Shown one piece after another: positions 1 through 10,013 of a stretch of DNA of 64,000 bases (within the stretch, counting starts at the first letter, position 1; each line of letters opens with the position of its first letter). The stretch lies in NCBI GenBank assembly GCA_018818165.1, contig JAHISP010000054.1:19937-83936 (forward strand). Reading direction: 5' to 3'. The notes under the pieces are model-generated. The model did no database searches, was not told where the DNA came from, and saw nothing but the letters and a program-made list of their open reading frames with translations. Origin of the DNA: Bacteroidota bacterium (lineage in GTDB: Bacteria > Bacteroidota > Ignavibacteria > Ignavibacteriales > Melioribacteraceae). A program made the translations under genes and the position numbers.

Positions 1-2
1 AA

Positions 3-1121
3 CATAATTTTTCGTTGATTACAAAAATCGATTTTGATCCTCAATCTCTTGGACAGGAAGCAGGATTGTGGATAATAAATGGACCTCAAACACACCAAGT
101 AAAAGTATATTCTGCAATGAATACCGAAAACAAAAAAGTACTTAATTTTAGTTTTGAAGAAACCAAATACGAAGTTGAAAATATTATTGGTACAATTGTA
201 TGGCTAAAACTAATTAGAGAAGAACATAAAATGTCTGGTTTTTATAGTCAAGATGGAATTAGATGGATGCAAATCGGCGAAATAATAAATGCCTCAGATA
301 TTGATATTGAACAATCTCAATTCAATTCCTTTACTGGCAACCAACAAGGATTATATGTGCAAAATACTTCAGCCTTTTTTGATCTCTATACTTATCGTGA
401 TGCTTATACCCAGATATTAGCTGCAAATCCTGCAAATCAATATGGTACAACTCTATTTGATAGCAGGTATCCACCCAATTCCTTAACTGATATTCATAAT
501 AACGACTGGGCACTATACGCTAGTGTAGAATTTGGAAATAATAATTATCAAAAACATGCTGATTCACTTGTTATTACTGCTTCATGTGCGTCATCAGGTG
601 GAGTTGTTGAAGTATGGCTGGATTCACTTAATTCAAACCGAAAAATTGCTGAATGTCAAATCAATAGTACAGGTGCTTGGGACACATACAATACATTTAT
701 TACACATACTGAAGAGAAAGTAACGGGCTGCCACGATGTTTACCTGAAATTTAAAGGTGCCGATTTGGAAGAACTTTTTAATCTACAAACAATAACTTTT
801 ATAGATAAAGATAGTATTGCTACATCAATTGGTAGCGAACAACACGGAGAAATGCTTGGAAACTTTAGATTAGAGCAAAATTATCCAAACCCCTTTAATC
901 CTGCAACAAAAATATTATACTCTGTTCCTAAGAATAGCTACGTATCGTTAAAAGTATATGATATTTTAGGTGGTGAAGTAGCAACAATATATGAAGGTAT
1001 GAGGAATGCAGGTAACTATGAAGTTTCATTTGATGGAAGCATGTTAACAAGTAGTGTTTATATGTACCAACTTAAATCGGATAATTTTATTGAAACTAAA
1101 AAATTTCTATTACTTAAATAA
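3..1121 (+). CDS. C-terminal part of a secreted GH43-like glycosidase with CBM6 and T9SS sorting domain (5' partial)
   Basis: The reading frame is open to the window edge, so the TTG at 15 is not the real start and the N-terminal part, including any catalytic domain, lies outside. The first ~130 visible residues resemble the concanavalin-like C-terminal module of GH43 xylosidases (AGLW near the start, then YSQDGIRWMQIG and FFDLYTY). Residues ~150-265 resemble a CBM6 module (HADSLVITASCASSGG, STGAWDTYNTF, GCHDVYLKFKG), a fold that binds xylan or other glycans. The last ~85 residues form a type A Por secretion sorting domain beginning LEQNYPNPFNP. The protein is therefore probably exported by T9SS and held at the surface. 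The neighbouring xylan genes fit a xylosidase or arabinofuranosidase role, but the enzyme class is inferred from accessory modules only. Confidence 0.75.
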   Translation, partial: HNFSLITKIDFDPQSLGQEAGLWIINGPQTHQVKVYSAMNTENKKVLNFSFEETKYEVENIIGTIVWLKLIREEHKMSGFYSQDGIRWMQIGEIINASDIDIEQSQFNSFTGNQQGLYVQNTSAFFDLYTYRDAYTQILAANPANQYGTTLFDSRYPPNSLTDIHNNDWALYASVEFGNNNYQKHADSLVITASCASSGGVVEVWLDSLNSNRKIAECQINSTGAWDTYNTFITHTEEKVTGCHDVYLKFKGADLEELFNLQTITFIDKDSIATSIGSEQHGEMLGNFRLEQNYPNPFNPATKILYSVPKNSYVSLKVYDILGGEVATIYEGMRNAGNYEVSFDGSMLTSSVYMYQLKSDNFIETKKFLLLK

Positions 1122-1205
1122 ATCATCAAATGATTGAACTAAAAATATGAAAGCGGTAATGTATATAATTAAAATAATACTATAAACAATTGACAAAAGG
1201 AAAAG

Positions 1206-4166
1206 ATGAAAATAATAATACTAACAATGATTTTTTCTGTACAAGTATTATTCTCACAGGGTATAATTATTAATGAGGTAATGGCGTCCAATGATTCAAC
1301 ATTTTATGATGAGGATAGTGAAGCGTCAGATTGGATTGAACTGTATAATACAAGTTCTGAACAAATAAATCTTGCAGGATATTTTCTTAGTGATGATTCG
1401 TCGAATATTAAAAAATGGCAATTTGAAAACACTAACATTAATTCAGGTGAATACTTAATTGTATTTGCTTCTGATAAAGATACAGTAATGAATTATTCAC
1501 ACACTAATTTTAAAATTAGTGCTTCAGGAGAAACAATTATTCTAAGTGATTCAATGGGAAATCTGGTTGATCAGATTGATGTTCCAGTTTCATTAACTGA
1601 TATATCATATGGTAGATTAAATGATGCCAATACTATATGGACCTTCCAAACACCTACTCCTGGTGCGGCAAATGCTGGGAATAGCATTGAAAGTAATAAT
1701 GATAAAATACTTGTCTCGCCTAGTGCAGGATTTTATGCAGCACCAATATCGGTGGAACTTTCAGCATCTAATGAAATTTATTATACTCTTGATGGAAGCG
1801 ACCCAGACACAAATTCATCAAAATATAACGGTCTGTTAAGTATTAATAAAACTAGTATTCTAAAAGCGACTAGTTTCAATGAAATTCATGTGCCTTCACA
1901 AACTGTCTATCAGTCATATTTTATAAATGAAAACACTAATTTACCAGTCATATCATTATTTATAGATCCAGATAATTTTTTTAGTGCAGATTCAGGAATC
2001 TATGTAAATTATGAGGAAGACTGGGAGAAACCTGCTCATATTGATTTTTTTGATGATGATAAAAATTTAGGGTTTTCAGAAAATGTTGCCATTAATATTT
2101 ATGGCGGTTACACAAGACGATTTGTTCAAAAATCACTTGCTGTAAAATTTAAGAGTGAATATGGAAATAATAAATTAGAGTACGAACTTTTCCCGGGTTT
2201 CGACGTTACAACTTTCAAATCATTTATATTAAGAAATTCTGGAAACGATTTTGATCAAACACATATTCGAGATGCTTTTATGCAAACACTTGTAAAAGAT
2301 TTGGACATAGATTATTTGGAATATAGACCGGCTGTAACTTTTATTAATGGAGAGTATTGGGGTATTTATAATATACGCGAAAAGATTAGTGAACACTATG
2401 TTGCAAATCGGTATGGTGTTGATCCTGATAATATTGATATGATGGATGGATATAGTGCTTACAATGATGATGAAAATGATCCGGATGGTGAATATGGTTT
2501 ATGGGTTGGAAATTTAGAAGTTGTTCATGGAGATACAGTAAACTATAAGCAATTAATTGACTATCTAAATACTGAAGATTTGTCCACAGATGAAGCATAT
2601 AATTTTATTGATAATATGATAGATATAGATGAATGTTTGCTCTATTATGCTGCACAAGTATATTATAACAGTCAGGATTGGCCAGCTAATAATTCGAAAT
2701 ACTGGCGTGAGCGAACTCCAGAAGGTAAATGGCGATGGATTTTATATGATTTAGATTTTGGATTTAATCTATATGAATATAATAACGAAGGTAATAATGA
2801 AGACCATGTTGACTATGTATTCTCTGGAGATCCATCTCAACGACCATGGTCTAAACCAGTTGAATCAACGTTCATTCCACGCAAAATAGTTGAAAATTCA
2901 AAAATTAAAAATCAATTTGTTAATCAAGTAGCTGATTTACTTAATTCAAATTTTAAGAAAGATCGTGTTCTTAGTATTATGAATGAAATTGCAGATCATA
3001 TAGCAAATGATATAGGTAGGCACAGAACACGTTTTAACTTAAATGGTGATAACCTTAACCGAATGATTTCTTTTGCTCAGAACCGACCTACTTATTTGCG
3101 AAATCATGTGCGTAATTTCTTTGATTCTGGAAGTGATTGCTCCATAAAAATTAATACTAAAGGGAGGGGCAAAGTAAAAATAAATTCACTTACCTTAATG
3201 CCAGAAGATTTACCATGGTCAGGTGTCTATTTTCAAGATAATACCATTCATTTAAATGCAATTCCTGAACCAGGTTATAAATTTGATGGCTGGGGAGGAA
3301 CAAAAATATCTAAAGAAACATCGTTAGACATTGCAGGAATTAGAAGTATAGACTTAACTGCTACATTCTCAGTTGATAGTAGTACAGCAAACGAGGTAGT
3401 TATCAACGAAATTAATTATAATTCACCAGATAACTTTAATACTGGTGATTGGGTAGAATTATTTAACATAACTGATAATTCATTAGATATTAGCGAGTGG
3501 TACTTTTCAGATAGTGATGATAATCATCAGTTTGTTTTCCCTGCTGGCACTATTCTGGGCTCTGGACAATATTTAGTTTTAGTTGAAAATGATAGTGCAT
3601 TTGCAGCTAATTTTCCAGATGTTCATAATTACATTGGCAATATTGGTTTTGGGTTAAGTGGTTCTGGTGAATTTATGAAATTAGTTAATGGGGAAAATCA
3701 AATAATTGACTCATTAACTTATGATGACATTGCTCCATGGCCAACAGAAGCAGATGGAACAGGAGCAACTTTAGAATTAGTAAATGCTTGGATTGATAAT
3801 TCTCTTGGTGAAAATTGGACAGCAACCATTGAACACGGAACTCCTGGTAAAATAAACTCCAATGTAACTAGTGTAGAAGAAAATGAATATACAAGTATTC
3901 CACAGAATTATTCGTTGTCTCAAAATTATCCTAATCCTTTTAACCCCAGTACAGTAATCAGTTACAGGTTGCCAGTTGCAAGTAAAATTACTTTAAAAGT
4001 GTATGATGTTTTAGGAAGGGAAGTTGCGTCTTTGGTAAACAAAGTGCAACCAGCTGGCAACTACTCCATAACATGGGATGCCAGCCAAAATACGAGTGGT
4101 GTTTATTTTTATAGAATGCAAACAGGAATTTTTAACAAAACTAAAAAGCTAGTTTTAATGAAATAG
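1206..4166 (+). CDS. CotH-kinase-like secreted protein with two lamin-tail domains and T9SS sorting domain
   Basis: A large exported protein. A signal peptide (residues 1-18, ending FSQG) is followed by a lamin-tail domain (IIINEVMASND, WIELYNTS), a chitobiase C-terminal-type module (~170-235, IYYTLDGSDPDT), a CotH-like domain (~240-650, with NGEYWGIYNIREK and a YDLDFGF motif whose aspartates fit the metal site of CotH kinases), an InlB/bacterial-repeat-like stretch (~690-760), a second lamin-tail domain (~775-900, EVVINEINYNSP) and a C-terminal sorting domain with QNYPNPFNPST. An AAGGA ribosome site precedes the ATG. CotH proteins are atypical protein kinases; such multi-domain versions are common in Bacteroidota secretomes but their substrates are unknown. 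Placement in the xylan cluster suggests co-secretion, not a proven role in degradation. Confidence 0.85.
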   Translation: MKIIILTMIFSVQVLFSQGIIINEVMASNDSTFYDEDSEASDWIELYNTSSEQINLAGYFLSDDSSNIKKWQFENTNINSGEYLIVFASDKDTVMNYSHTNFKISASGETIILSDSMGNLVDQIDVPVSLTDISYGRLNDANTIWTFQTPTPGAANAGNSIESNNDKILVSPSAGFYAAPISVELSASNEIYYTLDGSDPDTNSSKYNGLLSINKTSILKATSFNEIHVPSQTVYQSYFINENTNLPVISLFIDPDNFFSADSGIYVNYEEDWEKPAHIDFFDDDKNLGFSENVAINIYGGYTRRFVQKSLAVKFKSEYGNNKLEYELFPGFDVTTFKSFILRNSGNDFDQTHIRDAFMQTLVKDLDIDYLEYRPAVTFINGEYWGIYNIREKISEHYVANRYGVDPDNIDMMDGYSAYNDDENDPDGEYGLWVGNLEVVHGDTVNYKQLIDYLNTEDLSTDEAYNFIDNMIDIDECLLYYAAQVYYNSQDWPANNSKYWRERTPEGKWRWILYDLDFGFNLYEYNNEGNNEDHVDYVFSGDPSQRPWSKPVESTFIPRKIVENSKIKNQFVNQVADLLNSNFKKDRVLSIMNEIADHIANDIGRHRTRFNLNGDNLNRMISFAQNRPTYLRNHVRNFFDSGSDCSIKINTKGRGKVKINSLTLMPEDLPWSGVYFQDNTIHLNAIPEPGYKFDGWGGTKISKETSLDIAGIRSIDLTATFSVDSSTANEVVINEINYNSPDNFNTGDWVELFNITDNSLDISEWYFSDSDDNHQFVFPAGTILGSGQYLVLVENDSAFAANFPDVHNYIGNIGFGLSGSGEFMKLVNGENQIIDSLTYDDIAPWPTEADGTGATLELVNAWIDNSLGENWTATIEHGTPGKINSNVTSVEENEYTSIPQNYSLSQNYPNPFNPSTVISYRLPVASKITLKVYDVLGREVASLVNKVQPAGNYSITWDASQNTSGVYFYRMQTGIFNKTKKLVLMK

Positions 4167-4283
4167 TATCAAATAACCATAGGAAGCGTTAAAGCATTAA
4201 AAAATAATAAGTTAGAAAAAGAACAAAAAGAATAAAATAAATAATATAATACAAACTTAAAGAATATGAGAAAATACAAATAA

Positions 4284-6242
4284 ATGGTTATTAAAATGAA
4301 ATCAAAAACAAATCAATATAAGTTAATTTTAATATTAACTTGTATTTTATCCTTTCCAATATCTGGACAAATAAAACTACCAAAACTTATTAGCGATGGA
4401 ATGGTGTTACAGCGAGACACTAAAATTAATATTTGGGGATGGGCTTCTACAAATGAAGAGGTTATGATAAATTTTATGGAATCTGATTATAAGACTAAAG
4501 CAGACGAGAAGGGAAATTGGAGTATTGGACTTCCACCTCATAAAGCTGGTGGTCCTTATGAAATGCAAATAAAAGCTAGTAATTCAATAGTCATTAAAGA
4601 TATTTTGGTTGGTGATGTTTGGGTCTGTTCTGGTCAGTCAAATATGGAATTACCAATGAAAAGAGTTAGTTGGAACTATCCTGGGGAAATTGAAAACTCT
4701 GAAAATAAATATTTAAGACAATTCTTGGTACCAAGAAACTATAATTTTGTAGAGCCACAGAATGATGTTAAAGAAGGAAGTTGGAAAAGTGCAAATGAGG
4801 AAAATACGCCTGATTTTTCTGCAATAGCATATTTTTTTGGAAAAGAGATTTACAAAAATCATGATGTTCCTGTTGGACTAATCAATACCAGCCTAGGTGG
4901 TTCTAGAGCTGAATGTTGGCTGAGTGAAGAAGAATTAAAAAAATTCCCTAATCTTTATAATGATGAATTAATGTATAGAGACAGCTCTTTAATCAAAATA
5001 ATTGAAGCTTCTGATAAGGCAAGAGCTGATGCATGGTACAATTTATCATATCAAAAAGATAAAGGGTACGAGGATCCAAAGAACATTTGGTATAGTGAAA
5101 AGTTAAATACTTCGGATTGGGATTCCATGAAAATACCTGGATACTGGGCAGATTATAATCCTGGTTTTGTTAATGGAGTTGTATGGTTTAGGAAAAAAAT
5201 AGAAATTCCATCAGAAATGGTTGGCAAACCTGCTAAAATAATTTTAGGAAGAATTGTTGATGCTGACTCTGTTTTTGTAAATGGGGTATTTGTTGGAACA
5301 GTTTCTTATCAATATCCGCCAAGAAGATATGATATTCCTGTTGGGTTATTGAAACAGGGTGAAAACACAATTGCTATACGAGTTATTAGTAATTCTGGAA
5401 AAGGTGGATTTGTATTAGATAAACAATATGAAATAATTTGTGAAGGTAGCTCAGTAAGTTTAGAAGGAGAGTGGAAGTACAAACTTGGTGTTGAAATGCC
5501 TGATTTGCCTGGTCAAACATTTATTAGATGGAAACCAGGTGGATTGTATAATAGTATGATTGCCCCACTATTGAACTATAAAATTAAAGGGGCATTATGG
5601 TATCAAGGTGAATCTAATGCTTGGAATCCAGATGAATATTTTGGACTTTTAACTTCATTAATTAATAATTGGAGAAATAAATGGAATGAAAAAGATTTAC
5701 CGTTTCTTTATGTTCAACTTCCCAATTTTATGGAAGCAAAAGAAGCACCTACAGAAAGTAGTTGGGCAAAATTACGTGAAGCACAATTAAAAGCTTTAGC
5801 TGTGCCAAATACAGGAATGGCTGTTGCTATTGATATTGGAGAATGGAATGATATACATCCATTGAATAAAAAGGATGTTGGTGCGCGTTTATTTTTAGCT
5901 GCCGATAAAATTGCTTACGGTAATAAGAATGTTTGCTACTCTGGACCAATATATAAATCGATGAAAATTGAAAATGATAAAATTATTCTTTCATTTGAAA
6001 ATATTGGAAATGGTTTAATGGCAAAAGGTAATGAAGAACTTAAATGTTTTGCAATTGCCGGAGCTGATAAAATATTTGTGTGGGCTCAAGCTAAAATAGA
6101 AAATGATAAAATTATTGTTTGGAGCAACAAAGTTTTAAATCCCGTAGCTGTTAGATATGCATGGGCTGATAATCCTGAAGGAGCAAATTTATTTAATAAA
6201 GATGGATTACCTGCATCACCATTTAGAACTGACGAATTTTAA
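4284..6242 (+). CDS. Sialate O-acetylesterase family carbohydrate esterase
   Basis: An SGNH-type esterase of the sialate O-acetylesterase (SASA) family. After a signal peptide (LILILTCILSFPISGQ) comes block I with the nucleophile serine in SGQSNMELP (about residue 116), the ALWYQGESNAWNP block, and a late IHPLNKKDVGARL histidine block. Between them is an inserted jelly-roll domain like that of glycoside hydrolase family 2/35 proteins (~residues 275-390). In hemicellulose clusters this family removes acetyl groups from xylan or its oligosaccharides, which would open the chain to the GH10/GH30 xylanases nearby; that substrate is inferred from context. The ATG at 4296 is an equally good start, as neither has a clear ribosome site. 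About 30 bases separate it from the GH30 gene, so the two are probably cotranscribed. Confidence 0.88.
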   Translation: MVIKMKSKTNQYKLILILTCILSFPISGQIKLPKLISDGMVLQRDTKINIWGWASTNEEVMINFMESDYKTKADEKGNWSIGLPPHKAGGPYEMQIKASNSIVIKDILVGDVWVCSGQSNMELPMKRVSWNYPGEIENSENKYLRQFLVPRNYNFVEPQNDVKEGSWKSANEENTPDFSAIAYFFGKEIYKNHDVPVGLINTSLGGSRAECWLSEEELKKFPNLYNDELMYRDSSLIKIIEASDKARADAWYNLSYQKDKGYEDPKNIWYSEKLNTSDWDSMKIPGYWADYNPGFVNGVVWFRKKIEIPSEMVGKPAKIILGRIVDADSVFVNGVFVGTVSYQYPPRRYDIPVGLLKQGENTIAIRVISNSGKGGFVLDKQYEIICEGSSVSLEGEWKYKLGVEMPDLPGQTFIRWKPGGLYNSMIAPLLNYKIKGALWYQGESNAWNPDEYFGLLTSLINNWRNKWNEKDLPFLYVQLPNFMEAKEAPTESSWAKLREAQLKALAVPNTGMAVAIDIGEWNDIHPLNKKDVGARLFLAADKIAYGNKNVCYSGPIYKSMKIENDKIILSFENIGNGLMAKGNEELKCFAIAGADKIFVWAQAKIENDKIIVWSNKVLNPVAVRYAWADNPEGANLFNKDGLPASPFRTDEF

Positions 6243-6269
6243 TATATATACAAAAAATTTAGGAGAATC

Positions 6270-8216
6270 ATGTTTAATTGTTTACTTGTCCGTTTAATAA
6301 AAAAAATAAGTTTGTTTATTTTGTTAGCAACAATTTTATTGCAGTTTACTAGCATAAGCGCACAATCAATTTCAGTGAAGGGGAAAATTACTTCATCAAG
6401 GTTTCCGATTGTTGATGTTTTAATAACGTTTATTGATAATGCTGACACTACTTTGCAGTATTCTACTCTTACAGATACTCAAGGAAGTTACCAAATTGAT
6501 TTGGTTACATCAGTCAAATCAACTATAAATAATATTCCAACTAATTTTGAACTTGGTCAAAATTATCCAAATCCTTTTGCCTCTTCTACAGATATTCCAT
6601 ACGGACTGAATAAGCAATCTAGTGTTAAAGTAATTATTTATGATATTCTTGGAAGAGTTGTACAAAAATTTAATGTAGGTCAAAAATCGTCTGGGACACA
6701 TAATATATTATGGGATGGTCGAAATGAATTTGGACAAAAGGTAGCTAACGGAATATATTTTTATAATTTTTTAGTTAATGGTGAATCGCAAGTAAAAAAA
6801 ATGGTTTTTAACCAGAATGGAAATAGCTCTTTCACAATTCCAAGAACAGTTGCATTACATAAAAATCTTTCTTTAGCAAAAGGGAAAATTGGAAAGGATA
6901 TTCAAGGAACTAATTTTACTATTAGACTTCAGAACAGCAACACTACTACTCCTTTAATTGTTGAACAAGAAATTAACAATATAGAAGTTAAAAATGATAC
7001 TACTATAAACTTCTCTGTATCAACCATGTCTGTTGCAACAATAAATCTTGATAGTTTGCATCAAGTAATTAGGGGATTTGGAGCTTCAAATATAGTTCTA
7101 TGGAGACCTGATATGACTGAGAGCGAGGTTTCTAAAGCTTTTGGTACTGATGATGGTCAGGTGGGATTTTCTATTCTGAGAATAATGGCTGAAGCTGATA
7201 GTAACCGTTGGAGTTTGTATTTACCAACGGCAAAAAAAGCTCAAGACCTTGGAGCAACCATTATTGCTTCACCTTGGTTCGCACCAAATAGAATGAGTGA
7301 AAAGGTTGGCGCAATAAGTAGGGTTCGTTATGATATGTATGCTGAATACGGTGAGCATCTTAATTCTTTTAATAAATATATGAAAAGAAATGGGGTTAAT
7401 ATTTATGGACTGTCTGTTCAAAATGAACCAGACATTGAAGAAAATTGGACTAGTTGGACTACAGAAGAAATGTTTACATTTATGAAAGACTATGCACATG
7501 CTATTGAAGGAACAAATGTAATGGCTCCAGAATCTTTTCATTTCGATCGCACATATTCTGATCCAATATTAAATGATTCTACCGCTTGTGCAAATACTGA
7601 TATTGTTTGCGGTCATATTTATGGCGGTGGTTTGTCTCAATATTCATTAGCCCAAGAAAAAGGAAAAGAAGTATGGATGACTGAGTATTTAACTGGCGAA
7701 GAACATTCTGCAAATAATTGGGAATGGGCTTTTCAGGTTGCAAAAAACATAAATGATGTAATGAAAGCTGATATGAGTGCATATGTTTGGTGGTATATTG
7801 TAAGGTTTTATGGACCAATAGCAGATGGAGAATCAGCCCAAGCAAATCCACGTGAAGCTTATGGTAAAAAGGGAGAAGTTACAAAAAAAGGTTATGTAAT
7901 GTCTCAATTTTCAAGATTTATTCGTCCCGGATTTTATAGAATTGAGTGCAGTGTTGCTCCAACTTCAAGTTTAGTAGCAGTAACTTCTTACAAAGACCCT
8001 TTGAGTTCTAAAATTGTTTTAGTTGCAATTAACAACAGTTCTTCTCAAGTAGAACAAAATTTTAGAATTCAAGGTAGTGGTTTATCTTTAACATTTATTC
8101 CTTATTCAACCACTGAAAACAAAAATTGTGAGAAAGGTAGTGAATTTAACGTTACAGACGGTCAGTTTAAATTTTCTTTGGAACCAGAAAGTATAACAAC
8201 CTTTGTTTCTGAATAA
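6270..8216 (+). CDS. GH30 family xylanase with N-terminal regulatory-like and FlgD/sorting-like domains
   Basis: A secreted GH30-type enzyme, probably a (glucurono)xylanase. AGGAGA precedes the ATG, and a hydrophobic signal ends near residue 31 (SISAQ). Residues ~33-75 look like a carboxypeptidase-type regulatory domain, and residues ~90-180 look like a FlgD/T9SS-sorting-type Ig domain (GQNYPNPFASST, VYDILGR-like YDILGRVVQ). The TIM-barrel starts around residue 255 (VIRGFGASN). SVQNEPD supplies the expected acid/base glutamate (~385) and VWMTEYLTGE the nucleophile (~472), and a C-terminal beta-domain ends the protein. Its odd feature is that the sorting-like module is internal and the C-terminus has none. 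The subfamily (GH30_8 or a relative) cannot be settled by eye. Confidence 0.87.
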   Translation: MFNCLLVRLIKKISLFILLATILLQFTSISAQSISVKGKITSSRFPIVDVLITFIDNADTTLQYSTLTDTQGSYQIDLVTSVKSTINNIPTNFELGQNYPNPFASSTDIPYGLNKQSSVKVIIYDILGRVVQKFNVGQKSSGTHNILWDGRNEFGQKVANGIYFYNFLVNGESQVKKMVFNQNGNSSFTIPRTVALHKNLSLAKGKIGKDIQGTNFTIRLQNSNTTTPLIVEQEINNIEVKNDTTINFSVSTMSVATINLDSLHQVIRGFGASNIVLWRPDMTESEVSKAFGTDDGQVGFSILRIMAEADSNRWSLYLPTAKKAQDLGATIIASPWFAPNRMSEKVGAISRVRYDMYAEYGEHLNSFNKYMKRNGVNIYGLSVQNEPDIEENWTSWTTEEMFTFMKDYAHAIEGTNVMAPESFHFDRTYSDPILNDSTACANTDIVCGHIYGGGLSQYSLAQEKGKEVWMTEYLTGEEHSANNWEWAFQVAKNINDVMKADMSAYVWWYIVRFYGPIADGESAQANPREAYGKKGEVTKKGYVMSQFSRFIRPGFYRIECSVAPTSSLVAVTSYKDPLSSKIVLVAINNSSSQVEQNFRIQGSGLSLTFIPYSTTENKNCEKGSEFNVTDGQFKFSLEPESITTFVSE

Positions 8217-8243
8217 AAATAAAAAGTGATAATGGAGTTAAAT

Positions 8244-9989
8244 ATGTTTAAAAGTAAATTTATAGCTGTTGTTATACTTATTGGAATATTGATATTGGGT
8301 TGTTCCACTAAGCCCATAAAGCAATTTACAAATCCAATATTAGCTGGCTTTTACCCAGATCCAAGTTTATGCAGAGTTGGAGAAGACTATTATTTAGTCA
8401 CCTCAACATTTTCATATTTTCCCGGAATTCCAATATTTCATAGTAAAGATTTAGTTAATTGGGAATTGATTGGACATGTATTAGATAGACCAGAACAATT
8501 AGATACCGAAGGTCTAGGTATTTCAAGAGGCATTTTTGCACCAGCAATTACATATAGTAATGGAACTTTCTATGTTTCTTGCACAGTAGTTGATGGGGGA
8601 GGTAATTTTATTGTTACATCAGCAAAACCTGAAGGACCATATTCAGATCCGATTTGGCTTCCGGAAATAAATGGAATTGATCCATCTGTTTACTTTGATG
8701 ATAATGGGAAAACATATATTCTTTATAATAGTGATGCTCCAGACAATAAACCTGAGTATAACGGACATAGAACAATAAGAATGTTGGAATTAGAACCAAC
8801 AAGTCTAAAGGCTAAAGGGGAAGAGAAAATTCTAATCAATGGTGGGAGTGATTTTAGTAAAAAACCCGTTTGGATTGAAGGTCCACATTTTTATAAAAGA
8901 TTTGGATATTATTATTTAATGGCTGCCGAGGGTGGAACTGCAGAGGATCACTCGGAAGTAATTTTTAGAAGTAAAGATATAAATGGTCCGTTTGAGCCAT
9001 ATAAAAATAATCCAATTTTAACTCAAAGGAATTTAGAGCCCAATAGACAGAATCCAATAACATCAACAGGGCACGCTGCTTTAGTTGAAACTCCTAGTGG
9101 AGAATGGTGGGCTGTATTTTTAGGATGCAGACCATATAAACCATTTGAAGAAGGGAATTATAATCTAGGACGAGAAACATTTTTAGCTCCAGTTAGATGG
9201 ATAAAGGAGGAAAATTCTGATGATTCAATTTGGCCAATCATAAATCCGGATTACGAAGAAGTACAGTTTTATTATGATTATCCAAACATAGATATTAAGG
9301 GGAAAGTTGAAACTACTCCTTATAGCGGAAACTTTTCACTAAAGTATGAATTTGATAAACCAGAGCTTAATAAAAATTTTATTTTTCTAAGAACACCAAA
9401 AGAAAAGTGGTACAATTTAAATGAGAAAGAAAATTATTTAACAATTAATTTACGTCCAGAAACTTGCAGTGGAAAATTAAATCCAAGTTTTATCGGATAC
9501 AGACAGCAGCATAATACTTGTACAGCAACAACATCTGTAATTTTTGATCCAATAACACAAAATGAAAAAGCTGGTCTTGTGGTAATAATGAATGAAAGTC
9601 ATTTTTATTTTATTTGTAAATCCATTGAATATGGAAACCCAGTTGTACAATTATATATGGGTAGCGATAGCACGCTTGATACAAGCACCATGAAATTAAT
9701 CGCTTCATCAAAAATTAATGAAAACGATTCTAAAAAAGAATTGCAGTTAAGAATGAATGCGGATGGGAAAGATTACTCATTTCAATATTCTTTTGATAAT
9801 ACTAATTGGATAACACTAAAAGATAAAGTTGATGGAACTTACTTAAAATGTGATATACCAAGAGATTTTGTTGGTTGCATTATTGCAATGTATGCTTCAT
9901 CAAATGGCGAATCATCACAAAATAAAGCATTTTATAATTGGTTTGAATATGCTGGTAATGACGAAATTTACAATATAAAAAGGAAATAG
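8244..9989 (+). CDS. GH43 beta-xylosidase / alpha-L-arabinofuranosidase lipoprotein
   Basis: A five-bladed beta-propeller GH43 enzyme with a C-terminal concanavalin-like domain, releasing xylose or arabinose from xylo-oligosaccharides. The GGAG at 8234-8237 selects the ATG at 8244 over the upstream in-frame GTG at 8226. A lipobox LILGCS follows the signal segment, so the protein is a lipoprotein. The three GH43 acids are visible: the base D in FYPDPSL (~38), the D in NGIDPSV (~146) and the general acid E in WIEGPHF (~212). STGHAALVETPSGEWW and the GRETFLAPVRW block match XynB-like members. The C-terminal half (~340-580) is the beta-sandwich. It follows the GH30 gene by under 30 bases and is probably in the same transcript. 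Confidence 0.92.
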   Translation: MFKSKFIAVVILIGILILGCSTKPIKQFTNPILAGFYPDPSLCRVGEDYYLVTSTFSYFPGIPIFHSKDLVNWELIGHVLDRPEQLDTEGLGISRGIFAPAITYSNGTFYVSCTVVDGGGNFIVTSAKPEGPYSDPIWLPEINGIDPSVYFDDNGKTYILYNSDAPDNKPEYNGHRTIRMLELEPTSLKAKGEEKILINGGSDFSKKPVWIEGPHFYKRFGYYYLMAAEGGTAEDHSEVIFRSKDINGPFEPYKNNPILTQRNLEPNRQNPITSTGHAALVETPSGEWWAVFLGCRPYKPFEEGNYNLGRETFLAPVRWIKEENSDDSIWPIINPDYEEVQFYYDYPNIDIKGKVETTPYSGNFSLKYEFDKPELNKNFIFLRTPKEKWYNLNEKENYLTINLRPETCSGKLNPSFIGYRQQHNTCTATTSVIFDPITQNEKAGLVVIMNESHFYFICKSIEYGNPVVQLYMGSDSTLDTSTMKLIASSKINENDSKKELQLRMNADGKDYSFQYSFDNTNWITLKDKVDGTYLKCDIPRDFVGCIIAMYASSNGESSQNKAFYNWFEYAGNDEIYNIKRK

Positions 9990-10013
9990 TTTTATCGAAT
10001 AAGAGGCATTTTT

